DNA from: an uncultured Paracoccaceae bacterium
GTDB lineage: Bacteria; Pseudomonadota; Alphaproteobacteria; Rhodobacterales; Rhodobacteraceae
Direction: 5' to 3'
Length of the DNA: 64,000 nt
Assembly: GCA_947492585.1 (NCBI GenBank)
Contig: CANLND010000013.1
Span: forward strand, 1-64,000
Part shown: positions 26,156-34,210 of the stretch, one piece after another
Numbering within the stretch: position 1 is the first letter of the stretch
Layout of the letters: every line of letters starts with the position of its first letter
Notes under the pieces: generated by a model
What the model was told of the DNA's origin: nothing
Databases searched by the model: none
The model's input: only the letters and a program-made list of their open reading frames with translations
Translations under genes and position numbers: made by a program

Positions 26156-26839
26156 TTAAGATACCAAATCGGGAATAGAAGAAAGATCGCTGAGAATGTG
26201 GTCTGGACGCCAGGGGAGGCGGTCCACAGGTTCGTTTGCACGGTTCACCCACGCGGTGGTAAAACCGTACCCCGCGGCCCCGGCTGCATCCCAGCCATTT
26301 GAGGAGACAAACAAGACCTCCCGTGCGGTGCAGCCAAATCGGGTGCCGATCATGTCATATACACGGGTGGCTGGTTTGAAAACGCCGACATTTTCCACCG
26401 ACAGCACCGCATCCAGATCGCCGCCAACTCCCGCAGATTGTACCGCGCCGTCGAGCATTGCCGGGGAGCCGTTGGACAGAATGGCGGTTGTCAGCCCTGC
26501 GGATTTGAGCGTGCGCAGCATCGATGGCACTTCGGGGTAGGCTTGAAGCTGCCAATACAGATCCAGCAGCCGTTTGCGCAATTTTGGATCCCCGGCCAGA
26601 CCGGTGGCGTCCAGCGCCCAATCCAGTGCGTCCTGTGTCACCAGCCAAAAATCTGTATGTGCATCGGTGATTGCGCGCAGCCAGGTGTATTGCAGCTGTT
26701 TTAGGCGCCAGTGGTTGGCCAGCTGTTGCCAATTGTCCAAAAGGTGGGGGAATTCCACTTCTTGGGCGACCTGTCGGGCGGCGGCTGTGACATCAAATAG
26801 GGTGCCGTAAGCATCAAAGACACAGGTGGTGATCGGCAT
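26156..26839 (-). CDS. L-2-haloacid dehalogenase (type II)
   Basis: A 227-residue HAD-superfamily enzyme. The nucleophile aspartate is Asp 9 in VFDAYGTLFDV; motif II is AILSNGSP, the lysine motif is VGVFKPATRVY, and VSSNGWDAAGAAGYGF matches the SSNxWD-type acidic motif of L-2-haloacid dehalogenases. These convert L-2-haloalkanoates to D-2-hydroxyalkanoates. The ATG at 26839 has GAGGAG upstream; the open frame beyond it is not protein-like. It is the first gene of a minus-strand run reaching pcaB. Confidence 0.88.
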   Translation of the reverse strand: MPITTCVFDAYGTLFDVTAAARQVAQEVEFPHLLDNWQQLANHWRLKQLQYTWLRAITDAHTDFWLVTQDALDWALDATGLAGDPKLRKRLLDLYWQLQAYPEVPSMLRTLKSAGLTTAILSNGSPAMLDGAVQSAGVGGDLDAVLSVENVGVFKPATRVYDMIGTRFGCTAREVLFVSSNGWDAAGAAGYGFTTAWVNRANEPVDRLPWRPDHILSDLSSIPDLVS

Positions 26840-26979
26840 AAAGGGCTCCTCTCTGCGGCAGAGTTGCATACGGAATTGTAGCGTCAAAGACGAAATTTGT
26901 ACCGAGGGTAGGTTTACTTGGCGCTGTGAGTGTTTAGGGTGACGCCCTTTCATTCCAAAGACATCGGATCGGAGTAAAA

Positions 26980-27408
26980 ATGACCGAAGTGAAGAACGGC
27001 GACACGGCGCGCATTCATTATACTGGCAAGCTGACTGACGGGTCGGTCTTTGACAGTTCAGAAGGGCGTGAACCGCTGGAATTTGCCGTGGGCTCTGGTC
27101 AGGTGATCCCCGGTATGGATGCGGGTATGCTGGGCATGGCCGTTGGCGATAAAAAGGTGCTGGAGATCCCCGCAATGGAGGCCTATGGCCCGGTCAATCC
27201 TGACGCGCGCCAGGCGATCCCGCGTGAGAGCATCCCGGCGGACATTCCACTGGAAATTGGAACGCAGTTGCAGATGCAGACCCCTGACGGTCAGGCGTTG
27301 CCAGTGACCGTGGTTGAGGTGAGTGAGGACAGTGTGACTTTGGACGCGAACCACTTTTTGGCGGGTAAGGATCTGATCTTTGACGTCGAGCTGGTTTCCA
27401 TCAACTAA
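26980..27408 (+). CDS. FKBP-type peptidyl-prolyl isomerase (SlyD/SlpA-like)
   Basis: A 142-residue cytosolic isomerase. The FKBP domain is seen in ARIHYTGKLTDGSVFDSS (about 10-27) and SGQVIPGMDAGMLGM, with the insert-in-flap chaperone domain between about residues 70 and 122 and the closing strand NHFLAGKDLIFDVELV. It lacks the His/Cys-rich metal-binding tail of E. coli SlyD. GGAGT lies ahead of the ATG. A strongly structured stretch follows the stop (see 27420-27567). Confidence 0.92.
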   Translation: MTEVKNGDTARIHYTGKLTDGSVFDSSEGREPLEFAVGSGQVIPGMDAGMLGMAVGDKKVLEIPAMEAYGPVNPDARQAIPRESIPADIPLEIGTQLQMQTPDGQALPVTVVEVSEDSVTLDANHFLAGKDLIFDVELVSIN

Positions 27409-27419
27409 GCCACGCGCAC

Positions 27420-27519
27420 GAGAGAGGCGGCGGGGCGCTCCCGCCCATTGCGGTACAAACCCTTTGGTTTGATCCTCATTGGTTGGGCCCGGCACCGCTG
27501 AGGCGGTGCAGCGTCTCTC
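27420..27519 (+). ncRNA. Candidate multi-branched RNA structure after the FKBP gene
   Basis: An outer stem GAGAGA (27420-27425) with TCTCTC (27514-27519) encloses three perfect hairpins: GGCGGG/CCCGCC (27429-27445), CAAACC/GGTTTG (27456-27471) and GCACCGC/GCGGTGC (27492-27509). This is more structure than a terminator needs, and a separate terminator follows. It could be the 3' UTR, an intergenic repeat unit or a small RNA. Confidence 0.35.
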
Positions 27520-27541
27520 ACAGCCGCAGCGTCAGAAATGA

Positions 27542-27567
27542 AAAAGGCACCCAATTGGGTGCCTTTT
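27542..27567. terminator. Bidirectional intrinsic terminator (FKBP gene / fabI)
   Basis: A perfect palindrome of two 13-base arms (AAAAGGCACCCAA and its complement) gives a GC stem flanked by A and T runs on both strands, placed between the converging FKBP and fabI genes. Confidence 0.88.
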
Positions 27568-27592
27568 ATCATCTAGAGCAAACGCCAGTGGA

Positions 27593-28381
27593 TCACAGGT
27601 GGTCCGGTTGTGGCATGCCCAAGGCATGGAAGCCGCCATCCACGCGAATGATTTCGCCTGTTGTGCAGGCTCCGGCATCCGATGCCAGATAGACTGCCGT
27701 GCCACCAACCGCTTCAAGCGTTGCGTTGGAGCGCAGGGGGGCATTTTGATCGGTGTGTTTGAAGGTTTTGCGCGCACCGCCAATGGCTGCACCGGCCAGC
27801 GTTTTCATGGGGCCAGGAGAAATGGCATTGACGCGAATACCTTCGGGGCCGAGATCATTTGCCAGATAGCGTGTTGCGGATTCCAGCGCTGCCTTGGCGA
27901 CACCCATTACGTTGTAATTGGGCACAACCCGGTTGGACCCCAGATAGGTCAGTGTCAGCAGTGTACCACCGTTGTCCTTCATCAGAGGATGCGCGCGGCG
28001 GGCCACTTCGATGAACGAATAGGCGGAAATATCCATTGAATTCTTAAAGTTCGCACGGCTGGTGTCTAGAAACCGCCCCGTTAGTTCGTTCTTGTCCGAA
28101 TAGGCAATCGCATGCACGACAAAGTCGATGGTGGGCCAACGGCCAGACAGCTGATCAAAGGCACGGTCCAGTGACGCATCATCGGTGACATCCACGTCCA
28201 CCATAAAGTCGCTGCCGATGCTTTCGGCGAGCGGTTTCAGGCGGTTTCCAAAGGCTTCACCCTGATAGGTGAACGCCAGTTCCGCGCCAGCTTTGGCCAT
28301 GGCTTTGGCGATGCCCCAAGCGATAGAACGTTCATTGGCCACACCCATGATGAGACCGCGTTTTCCGGAAAGTGCGTGCAT
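27593..28381 (-). CDS. fabI: Enoyl-[acyl-carrier-protein] reductase (NADH)
   Basis: A 262-residue short-chain dehydrogenase-fold enzyme that reduces trans-2-enoyl-ACP in fatty acid elongation. The FabI-type nucleotide motif is GLIMGVANERSIAWGIA (about 9-25), and the catalytic pair is in YNVMGVAK (Tyr-x6-Lys), with the second FabI tyrosine in LTYLGS ten residues earlier. ISPGPMKTLAG is the substrate-loop region. The target class of triclosan. fabB and fabA lie further right on the same strand, separated by unrelated genes. Confidence 0.95.
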   Translation of the reverse strand: MHALSGKRGLIMGVANERSIAWGIAKAMAKAGAELAFTYQGEAFGNRLKPLAESIGSDFMVDVDVTDDASLDRAFDQLSGRWPTIDFVVHAIAYSDKNELTGRFLDTSRANFKNSMDISAYSFIEVARRAHPLMKDNGGTLLTLTYLGSNRVVPNYNVMGVAKAALESATRYLANDLGPEGIRVNAISPGPMKTLAGAAIGGARKTFKHTDQNAPLRSNATLEAVGGTAVYLASDAGACTTGEIIRVDGGFHALGMPQPDHL

Positions 28382-28418
28382 GGTAATTCCTCAAAATTTA
28401 ACTGCTGGATAGGCCTAT

Positions 28419-28883
28419 TTAGTCGGGAAGGTCAAGGTCACGCCGGTCATCCAGAAATTGGCCTAGCCGGGTCAGTGCTTGGGTGAGGTGGTGCAGATCC
28501 TCAGTTGGCCACTCTGTGAGAAAGGCGCCAAGGTCTGGCATAGTGCTGCGTTGCACGTTGATCAGATGCTCACCACCCGCTTTGGTGATCTGTGCCAGTT
28601 TACTACGCCGGTCGACAGAGGAGGCGATGAAAACGACCCACCCAGCCTGTTCGAACTTCGTCAGTATTTTGGTGGCAGCGGGCTGGCCGATCTGAACCGC
28701 TGTCGCAATATCGGTCACCCGCTGCGGTGCACGCGCGCGCGCGATGTGTGAAAGAACATTAAGCTGTGCAGGGGTTAGGCCATGTGGAGCCAGCCGGGTT
28801 TCTAGAAACGATTGAAACAATTGCGACGCGATCCCAAAGCGGGTGAGGCATTCGATGACTTCGGGAGATGGGCGTGTGGTCAC
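28419..28883 (-). CDS. MarR-family transcriptional regulator
   Basis: A 154-residue winged-helix regulator: LTPAQLNVLSHIARA (helix 2), VTDIATAVQIGQPAATKIL (recognition helix, about 55-73) and the wing VVFIASSVDRRSKLAQITKAG with the DxR signature. It is divergent from the membrane-protein gene at 28959, with a strong palindrome between them; autoregulation and control of that neighbour is the simplest reading. No ligand can be inferred. Confidence 0.88.
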   Translation of the reverse strand: MTTRPSPEVIECLTRFGIASQLFQSFLETRLAPHGLTPAQLNVLSHIARARAPQRVTDIATAVQIGQPAATKILTKFEQAGWVVFIASSVDRRSKLAQITKAGGEHLINVQRSTMPDLGAFLTEWPTEDLHHLTQALTRLGQFLDDRRDLDLPD

Positions 28884-28910
28884 GGAGTATCCTGTAGGTT
28901 GACTTGCAGT

Positions 28911-28942
28911 CCGTGGAATGTAATTTATATTCCACGGAATAT
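28911..28942. promoter_or_regulatory. Palindromic operator between marR and membrane protein gene
   Basis: CCGTGGAAT (28911-28919) and ATTCCACGG (28929-28937) form a 9-base inverted repeat with 9-base spacer; in addition ATATTCC-AC-GGAATAT (28927-28942) is a perfect 16-base palindrome. Both probably bind MarR dimers. The site sits 17-48 bases ahead of the plus-strand ATG at 28959, where binding would block transcription. Confidence 0.65.
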
Positions 28943-28958
28943 AAATAGGGATTCGTTT

Positions 28959-29525
28959 ATGTTGTTTCGGAACATTCTTGCCTTACCCATCTGGCTCCAC
29001 CGTTTTGCTGTTGTACTGTCCTTTGGAGGGGTGCGTGTTGCGCAATCCCGCCTTGAGGGGCTGTATGCGGCCAGTAAGCATCCTGTCGATTACGCCACCG
29101 GCCAAACAACGTTTGATGCGGACGCGATCCAAGGCTTCTATGCGCATATGATCGATGCTGGGACGCTGGACATCTATGTCGCGACGCAGCGGTTCGATTT
29201 TGTCTTTATGCTTATGGTCGCGCTGTTTGGCGTTTTACTCGGAACGCTGATTGCACGCACGGGCGCGCCGGGGTCATGGGGCTATCGATTTGGAATTTGG
29301 GCCGCATGTAGCGCCATCTTGGGGGCGAGTTTGGATGCGTGTGAAAACTTGGTGTCTTTTGTCATGCTCGCCGATCCGCTGACCTTTGCGTCGTGGTTGG
29401 CCTATCCCTACTCGGGGTTTGCAGTTGCGAAGTTTAGTGTTCTGAACTGCGCCATGGGGCTGGCAGTGTTGGGGTTTGTGACAGCTGTTTTGGGCCGGGT
29501 TATTAAAAAACCCGCGCTGGGCTAA
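28959..29525 (+). CDS. Unknown small integral membrane protein under MarR control
   Basis: A 188-residue protein I do not recognise. Hydrophobic segments appear at about residues 8-25, 85-103, 112-130 and 160-180, with a predicted non-membrane loop of about 50 residues after the first helix. The start is ATG 28959; the frame extends upstream only through the regulatory palindrome. Since many MarR regulators control a divergently encoded exporter or stress protein, a role in lipid or solvent stress is conceivable but unsupported. A bidirectional terminator separates it from fabB. Confidence 0.75.
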   Translation: MLFRNILALPIWLHRFAVVLSFGGVRVAQSRLEGLYAASKHPVDYATGQTTFDADAIQGFYAHMIDAGTLDIYVATQRFDFVFMLMVALFGVLLGTLIARTGAPGSWGYRFGIWAACSAILGASLDACENLVSFVMLADPLTFASWLAYPYSGFAVAKFSVLNCAMGLAVLGFVTAVLGRVIKKPALG

Positions 29526-29542
29526 GCCGAAGCTCGCAACAA

Positions 29543-29578
29543 AAAAAGGCCAGAGCACTTGAGTGCTCTGGCCTTTTT
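29543..29578. terminator. Bidirectional intrinsic terminator (membrane protein / fabB)
   Basis: Seventeen-base perfect arms beginning AAAAAGGCCAGAGCACT with a 2-base loop, ending in a T-run on both strands. One of the strongest terminators in the window. Confidence 0.92.
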
Positions 29579-29599
29579 GCGTGCAGATGTGTGGTGCAG

Positions 29600-30829
29600 T
29601 TAGCTGCGGTACTTGGACAGGACCATGGATCCATTGGTGCCGCCAAAGCCAAAGCTGTTGGTCATCACACTATCAAGCCCCGCATTTTCCACCAGTTTGG
29701 TGGCAATTTCACCTTCGTTGATCCCCTCGGCGAGGGTTTCAACGTTGATCGAAGGGGTGATGAAGTCATTGTCCAGCATCAACAGGCAGAAGATCGCTTC
29801 CATCGCGCCGGCGGCGCCTTGGCCGTGGCCCGTCATAGATTTGGTAGAGCTGATCGGAGGCGTGTTGCCGGCCCCAAATACGCGCCGCACCGCTTCGACT
29901 TCGCCGACATCGCCGACGGGGGTCGAGGTGCCATGCGCGTTGATATAGCTGACTTTGCGGCCTTCGGGCAGGGTTTGCAGTGCCAGACGCATCGCGCGTT
30001 CACCGCCTTCACCTGACGGCGCAACCATATCGTGCCCGTCGGAGGTCGCGGCAAAGCCGGTCACTTCTGCGTAGATTTTGGCACCGCGTGCCAGCGCGTG
30101 GTCCAGATCTTCGAGCACCACAATGCCACCGCCGCCAGTGATCACAAAACCATCGCGGTCTTGGTCAAAGGCACGCGAAGCTTTGGTTGGATCGTCGTTC
30201 TTTTTGGAGGACATCGCGCCCATGGCATCAAACAGGCACGAGAGGGTCCAGTCCAGCTCCTCGCCGCCGCCCGCAAACATCACGTCCTGCTTGCCCATCA
30301 TGATCTGCTCAGCCGCGTTGCCGATGCAGTGCAGTGAGGTCGAGCACGCCGAGGTGATCGAGTAATTGATGCCCTTGATTTTGTAAGCCGTCGCCAGGTT
30401 TGCGGAGATGGTCGAAGACATGCATTTTGGCACGGCAAAGGGACCAATACGTTTGGTCGCGCCGGTCTTGGCTACAGTTTGGTGGGCGGTCAGCATGGCA
30501 GACGTCGATGGGCCGCCGGACCCCGCCACCAGACCGGTGCGTTCGTTGACGACCTGGTCTTCTTTTAGGCCCGCATCTGCGATGGCTTGGCCCATCGCAA
30601 TATAGGCATAGGCCGCGCCTGCACCCATGAAACGGAGTGCGCGTTTGTCGACATGCTCTTTGATGTCGAGTTTCAGCGTTCCGGCAACTTGACTTCGAAA
30701 CCCATGTTCTGTCATTTCCGGGCTGGTTTCGATACCGGATTTACCGGTTTTGAGAGAGGCCAGAACCTCTTCGGCATTGTTCCCGATGGACGAAACGATC
30801 CCCAGACCGGTGACGACGACGCGACGCAT
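29600..30829 (-). CDS. fabB: Beta-ketoacyl-ACP synthase I
   Basis: A 409-residue thiolase-fold condensing enzyme of fatty acid synthesis, elongating acyl chains with malonyl-ACP and needed for unsaturated fatty acids. Active-site cysteine in SACSTSLHCIG (about 160-170), the two histidines in NAHGTSTPVGD (about 297) and KSMTGHGQGAAGA (about 332). The glycine-rich tail SFGFGGTNGS is present. FabB rather than FabF is favoured by the start MRRVVVTGLGIVSS and by the fabA/fabI context. In related genomes fabA and fabB are usually adjacent; here a diguanylate cyclase gene lies between them on the opposite strand. Confidence 0.93.
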   Translation of the reverse strand: MRRVVVTGLGIVSSIGNNAEEVLASLKTGKSGIETSPEMTEHGFRSQVAGTLKLDIKEHVDKRALRFMGAGAAYAYIAMGQAIADAGLKEDQVVNERTGLVAGSGGPSTSAMLTAHQTVAKTGATKRIGPFAVPKCMSSTISANLATAYKIKGINYSITSACSTSLHCIGNAAEQIMMGKQDVMFAGGGEELDWTLSCLFDAMGAMSSKKNDDPTKASRAFDQDRDGFVITGGGGIVVLEDLDHALARGAKIYAEVTGFAATSDGHDMVAPSGEGGERAMRLALQTLPEGRKVSYINAHGTSTPVGDVGEVEAVRRVFGAGNTPPISSTKSMTGHGQGAAGAMEAIFCLLMLDNDFITPSINVETLAEGINEGEIATKLVENAGLDSVMTNSFGFGGTNGSMVLSKYRS

Positions 30830-31080
30830 GCGTGCACTCCCTTGTTTGCTTAAGCCTTAGTAGGCTTTGAAAGGAGCGTGCGCAAGATGAGTTGGCGCGT
30901 GTAATGTGGCGTGTGTTGCGCGACCGGAGTGCTGTTGGAAATTTCAAGCATATATTCAGCGTCTCGTATTTTTCGGGGAGTAAGCACAATTTTCGCTTCT
31001 CAAAACGTTGCACTTTTCCAATGGTTTAACCTTTTTGCCTGACGGTGGCGGCAGTACTACCCATTGTTCAGGACATTCGC

Positions 31081-32880
31081 GTGCTACATAAAATTTCCAA
31101 ATTTTCGCTTCTTGCGCTCCTATGTGTCGGTGTATCAGTCGCCGTCATCTTTCTTGTGCAGCGGGTATCTGTGCCGATTGTTGAGCATTTGATGGAGGTC
31201 GACGCCCGTAAGCAGTCACAATTGTGGCATCGCCGGGTTATCCTGCATCTTGATGATCCTACGCGCGTGTTTGAAGAAAACACACTTTCACCAACGGATG
31301 TGAAATACATGACGCTGCTGCCCGAGGCATCAGACATTTATCGCTTCAAGCTTTATGATGTGGGCGGAAACGTGATTTGGTCGACGCGGTCAGAGGAAAT
31401 TGGAAGTGTTGCGCCGTCGTATTATTCGGCAGAAAAAAATTCCGCGGGAAAAATCGTATATCATCGTGAGCAGGCCCTGGCGTCGGACATTGACGGCTTG
31501 GCCTTGCATGCGTTGTCACAGGGCGTGGCGGTTCACGAAGTTGCAGAGATATTTGTACCGGTGATCACAGAAGGGCGCGTGATCGGCGCGATGGAATTTT
31601 TCACTGACATCACCGATGTACGCGAAACATTTTTGATTCGTGTCAGGCTCTTGTTGAGTGGTCTTTCGATGCTTGCCTTGGTGACTATCGGTTTTGTGGT
31701 CGCGATTTTGTATCGTGCGAACCGCGGGCAGTACGCGGCGCTCATGCAGAGGTCCGACAGCGAAAAAGAGCTGTTGGGAGAGCAGCTTAGATTGTCGCGC
31801 GATGTTAAGCTATTGGGAGAGCTGAACGAATGGCTGCAATCCAGTCGTTCGCTAGATGAATTGTTTGACATGGTTGGTCGGTTTATGACCCATATTTTGC
31901 CCAACGCTGAGGGCAGTGTGTACGTGTATTCGAACTCTCGGGATGTCTTGGATGGCTGGGCCAGCTGGAACGGGGGGACACATAAGGACCACATCCATCC
32001 AGAAGAATGCTGGGGTTTGCGGCGGGGGCGTACCTATGAATACGGCACGAGCGAAATAAATTTCACCTGCGAACATGCCGAACCACACAATGATCATCCT
32101 TATTTCTGTTTTCCTATTCTGGCGCATGGCGAAACGGTTGGCTTGTTGCATTTGCGTTCCAAGGAGGCTTGCCCCGAAAAGTTTTACGCCAATCGTAGTC
32201 TTGCACAGATGTGCTCTGAACAGATTTCGATGGCGATCGCAAACGTGCGCATGCGCGATGAACTGCATGATCAGTCGGTGCGGGATCCGCTGACGGGTTT
32301 GTTCAATCGCCGCCATATGACGGAAGCGCTGCGGAAGGCGATAAATGATTGCGAACGCTCAGGAGACACGTTTGCAGCGATTGCGATTGATGTGGATCAC
32401 TTTAAAAAATTCAATGATACGCATGGGCATGATGCTGGTGATATGGTGCTTCGGGCCGTGGGGGGCGCTTTGCAACAAGACTGTGATGGAGACGACGTCG
32501 CCTGCCGACCGGGCGGCGAAGAATTTACCGTGATTTTGCCAAGATGTGACACCCAGAAGGCCTTGGCACGTGCCGAAGGGCTGCGCTGTGCGGTTGAAAA
32601 AATTAAAGTCAGATACGGCGACAAAACCCTGCCACGTGTGACCATTTCCGTTGGAGTTGCACTCTATCCGGCGCATGGCACCCTGCCGCAAATTCTGTTG
32701 CGTACCGCTGATGAGGCGCTTTATCGCGCCAAAGACCTTGGACGAAATCGCGTCGTTATAGCCGGTGGCATGAGCTCAATTGACGAGGTCGGTGAGCCAC
32801 AAATCCCATCCGACACCCCCAATGAATGGGCGTGTCCTGAAGCGCTGGATACGATAGAAGATCAGCCCAAGGCTGGCTAG
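31081..32880 (+). CDS. Membrane diguanylate cyclase with periplasmic sensor, GAF and GGDEF domains
   Basis: About 599 residues. A first helix (ISKFSLLALLCVGVSVAVIF) and a second near residue 200 bracket a periplasmic sensor of about 150 residues; then a GAF-like domain with ECWGLRRGR and CEHAEP motifs, and a C-terminal GGDEF domain (DPLTGLFNRRHM, active loop RPGGEEF). GGEEF is catalytically competent, so it should make cyclic di-GMP. I see no RxxD inhibitory site immediately upstream of the loop. Start: GTG at 31081 has AGGA ahead of it; a GTG at 31045 would add 12 residues. It converges on fabA and runs opposite to fabA and fabB. Confidence 0.88.
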   Translation: MLHKISKFSLLALLCVGVSVAVIFLVQRVSVPIVEHLMEVDARKQSQLWHRRVILHLDDPTRVFEENTLSPTDVKYMTLLPEASDIYRFKLYDVGGNVIWSTRSEEIGSVAPSYYSAEKNSAGKIVYHREQALASDIDGLALHALSQGVAVHEVAEIFVPVITEGRVIGAMEFFTDITDVRETFLIRVRLLLSGLSMLALVTIGFVVAILYRANRGQYAALMQRSDSEKELLGEQLRLSRDVKLLGELNEWLQSSRSLDELFDMVGRFMTHILPNAEGSVYVYSNSRDVLDGWASWNGGTHKDHIHPEECWGLRRGRTYEYGTSEINFTCEHAEPHNDHPYFCFPILAHGETVGLLHLRSKEACPEKFYANRSLAQMCSEQISMAIANVRMRDELHDQSVRDPLTGLFNRRHMTEALRKAINDCERSGDTFAAIAIDVDHFKKFNDTHGHDAGDMVLRAVGGALQQDCDGDDVACRPGGEEFTVILPRCDTQKALARAEGLRCAVEKIKVRYGDKTLPRVTISVGVALYPAHGTLPQILLRTADEALYRAKDLGRNRVVIAGGMSSIDEVGEPQIPSDTPNEWACPEALDTIEDQPKAG

Positions 32881-32943
32881 TGAGGACACGTCGCTGCGGT
32901 CGGTGATGCCGTCGCGTGTAACGGAAAAACAGGCGCTCTAGAC

Positions 32944-32970
32944 AAAAAAACAGAGGCCCATTGGCCTCTG
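32944..32970 (-). terminator. Intrinsic terminator of fabA
   Basis: CAGAGGCC and GGCCTCTG arms (32951-32970) around a 4-base loop, followed on the minus strand by seven T residues (A-run at 32944-32950). It lies 27 bases past the fabA stop, making fabA transcription end before the neighbouring gene. Confidence 0.88.
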
Positions 32971-32997
32971 CTCGAATTTCTTGATGCTGTATTTGTC

Positions 32998-33507
32998 TTA
33001 GCTCTCAGACAGGGCGACTTTCATGTCTTTGACTTCATACGCCAATTCGCCGTCCACTTTTACGATGCCGTCCGCCACACCCATGGTCAGGCGGCGGGTT
33101 TGCACAGCTTTGGTAAAGTCGATCTCATAGGTGAGGAGCTTGGCGTCTGGTCGCACCATCGCCTTGAGCTTGATCTCGCCAACGCCCAAGGCATAACCGC
33201 GACCTTGCCAGCCGCGCCAGCCTAGGTTGAAACCCGTCAGCTGCCACAGACCGTCGAGGCCCAAACAGCCGGGCATGATTGGGTTGCCGGGGAAATGGCA
33301 ATCAAAGAACCACAGGTCCGGGGTGATGTCGAATTCCGCCAGAACGTGGCCTTTGCCATGGGCGCCACCATCACCGGAAATCTCGGTGATGCGGTCCATC
33401 ATCAGCATGGGCGGAGCTGGCAGCTGCGCGTTGCCGGGGCCAAAAAGCTCGCCGCGGGCGCATTTCAGAAGGTCTTCCTTGTCAAAGCTGCTGGGGTAGT
33501 CGGCCAT
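32998..33507 (-). CDS. fabA: 3-hydroxydecanoyl-ACP dehydratase/isomerase
   Basis: A 169-residue hot-dog-fold enzyme that dehydrates 3-hydroxyacyl-ACP and isomerises trans-2 to cis-3-decenoyl-ACP, the branch point to unsaturated fatty acids. Catalytic histidine in [13 protein letters not shown] (about 68-80) and the aspartate in [13 protein letters not shown]. Length fits E. coli FabA (172). It is divergent from irr, as often seen in this order, with a 182-base shared promoter region. Confidence 0.95.
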   Translation of the reverse strand: MADYPSSFDKEDLLKCARGELFGPGNAQLPAPPMLMMDRITEISGDGGAHGKGHVLAEFDITPDLWFFDCHFPGNPIMPGCLGLDGLWQLTGFNLGWRGWQGRGYALGVGEIKLKAMVRPDAKLLTYEIDFTKAVQTRRLTMGVADGIVKVDGELAYEVKDMKVALSES

Positions 33508-33689
33508 GCTGGCTCTTCTCCTGCTAAGTAACGTCTTGTTTCATTGCGTGTAACACTCGGAAAACCGGTCCTGCAAGTGCTGTAACTCGGTCGCGATGGG
33601 GATTGCCGCGCCAGTTGCGAGTGAAATTCATTTGAAATTGCCCGTCCCCTGCGCCTATATTTGAAAAGCCATATCAGCCAGGATTGAAC

Positions 33690-34130
33690 ATGACGCCAGA
33701 TCGCGCGGCACCAGCACAACAGACTGCTACACAGACGGCGACCCACTGGTTGGTGAACGCTGGCCTGCGCCCCACGCGGCAGCGGGTGGCGTTGGCTGAA
33801 TTGTTGGTGGGGGACGGCAAACACCGTCACGTCACCGCCGAAAGCCTGTTTGAAGCGGCCAAAAGCGAAGGCGCAGCGGTGTCTTTGGCGACAGTCTACA
33901 ATACGCTGAGCGCCTTCTGTGACGCAGGTATATTGCAAGAAATCACGGTCGACGGATCCAAGAGCTATTTTGATACCAACACGCATGACCATCCGCATTT
34001 TTTCTGGGAAGACGAAGGTCGTCTGACAGATGCGCCGTCGGATCAACTGGTGATCAAACAACTGCCGGATGCGCCCGAAGGGGTTGAGATTGCATCAGTT
34101 GATGTGGTGATCCGCCTGCGCAAGGTCTGA
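33690..34130 (+). CDS. irr: Iron response regulator Irr (Fur family)
   Basis: A 146-residue Fur-superfamily protein. Winged helix: LRPTRQRVALAELL and HVTAESLFEAA, with recognition region SLATVYNTLSAFCDAGIL (about 64-81). The Irr hallmark HDHPHFF (His-rich metal/haem region, about 100-106) follows SYFDTNT. Irr proteins control iron and haem genes in Rhizobiales and Rhodobacterales and are sensitive to haem or haem precursors. ATG 33690 is preferred over TTG 33684 because AGGA is well spaced for it. Divergent from fabA. Confidence 0.9.
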   Translation: MTPDRAAPAQQTATQTATHWLVNAGLRPTRQRVALAELLVGDGKHRHVTAESLFEAAKSEGAAVSLATVYNTLSAFCDAGILQEITVDGSKSYFDTNTHDHPHFFWEDEGRLTDAPSDQLVIKQLPDAPEGVEIASVDVVIRLRKV

Positions 34131-34210
34131 CACCGGATATAACAGTACTTGTGTGTCCGGCCGTCAGACTCCGACTGTTTCCCCGTGTGATCTGTCGTAA
34201 AATAGTCCGG

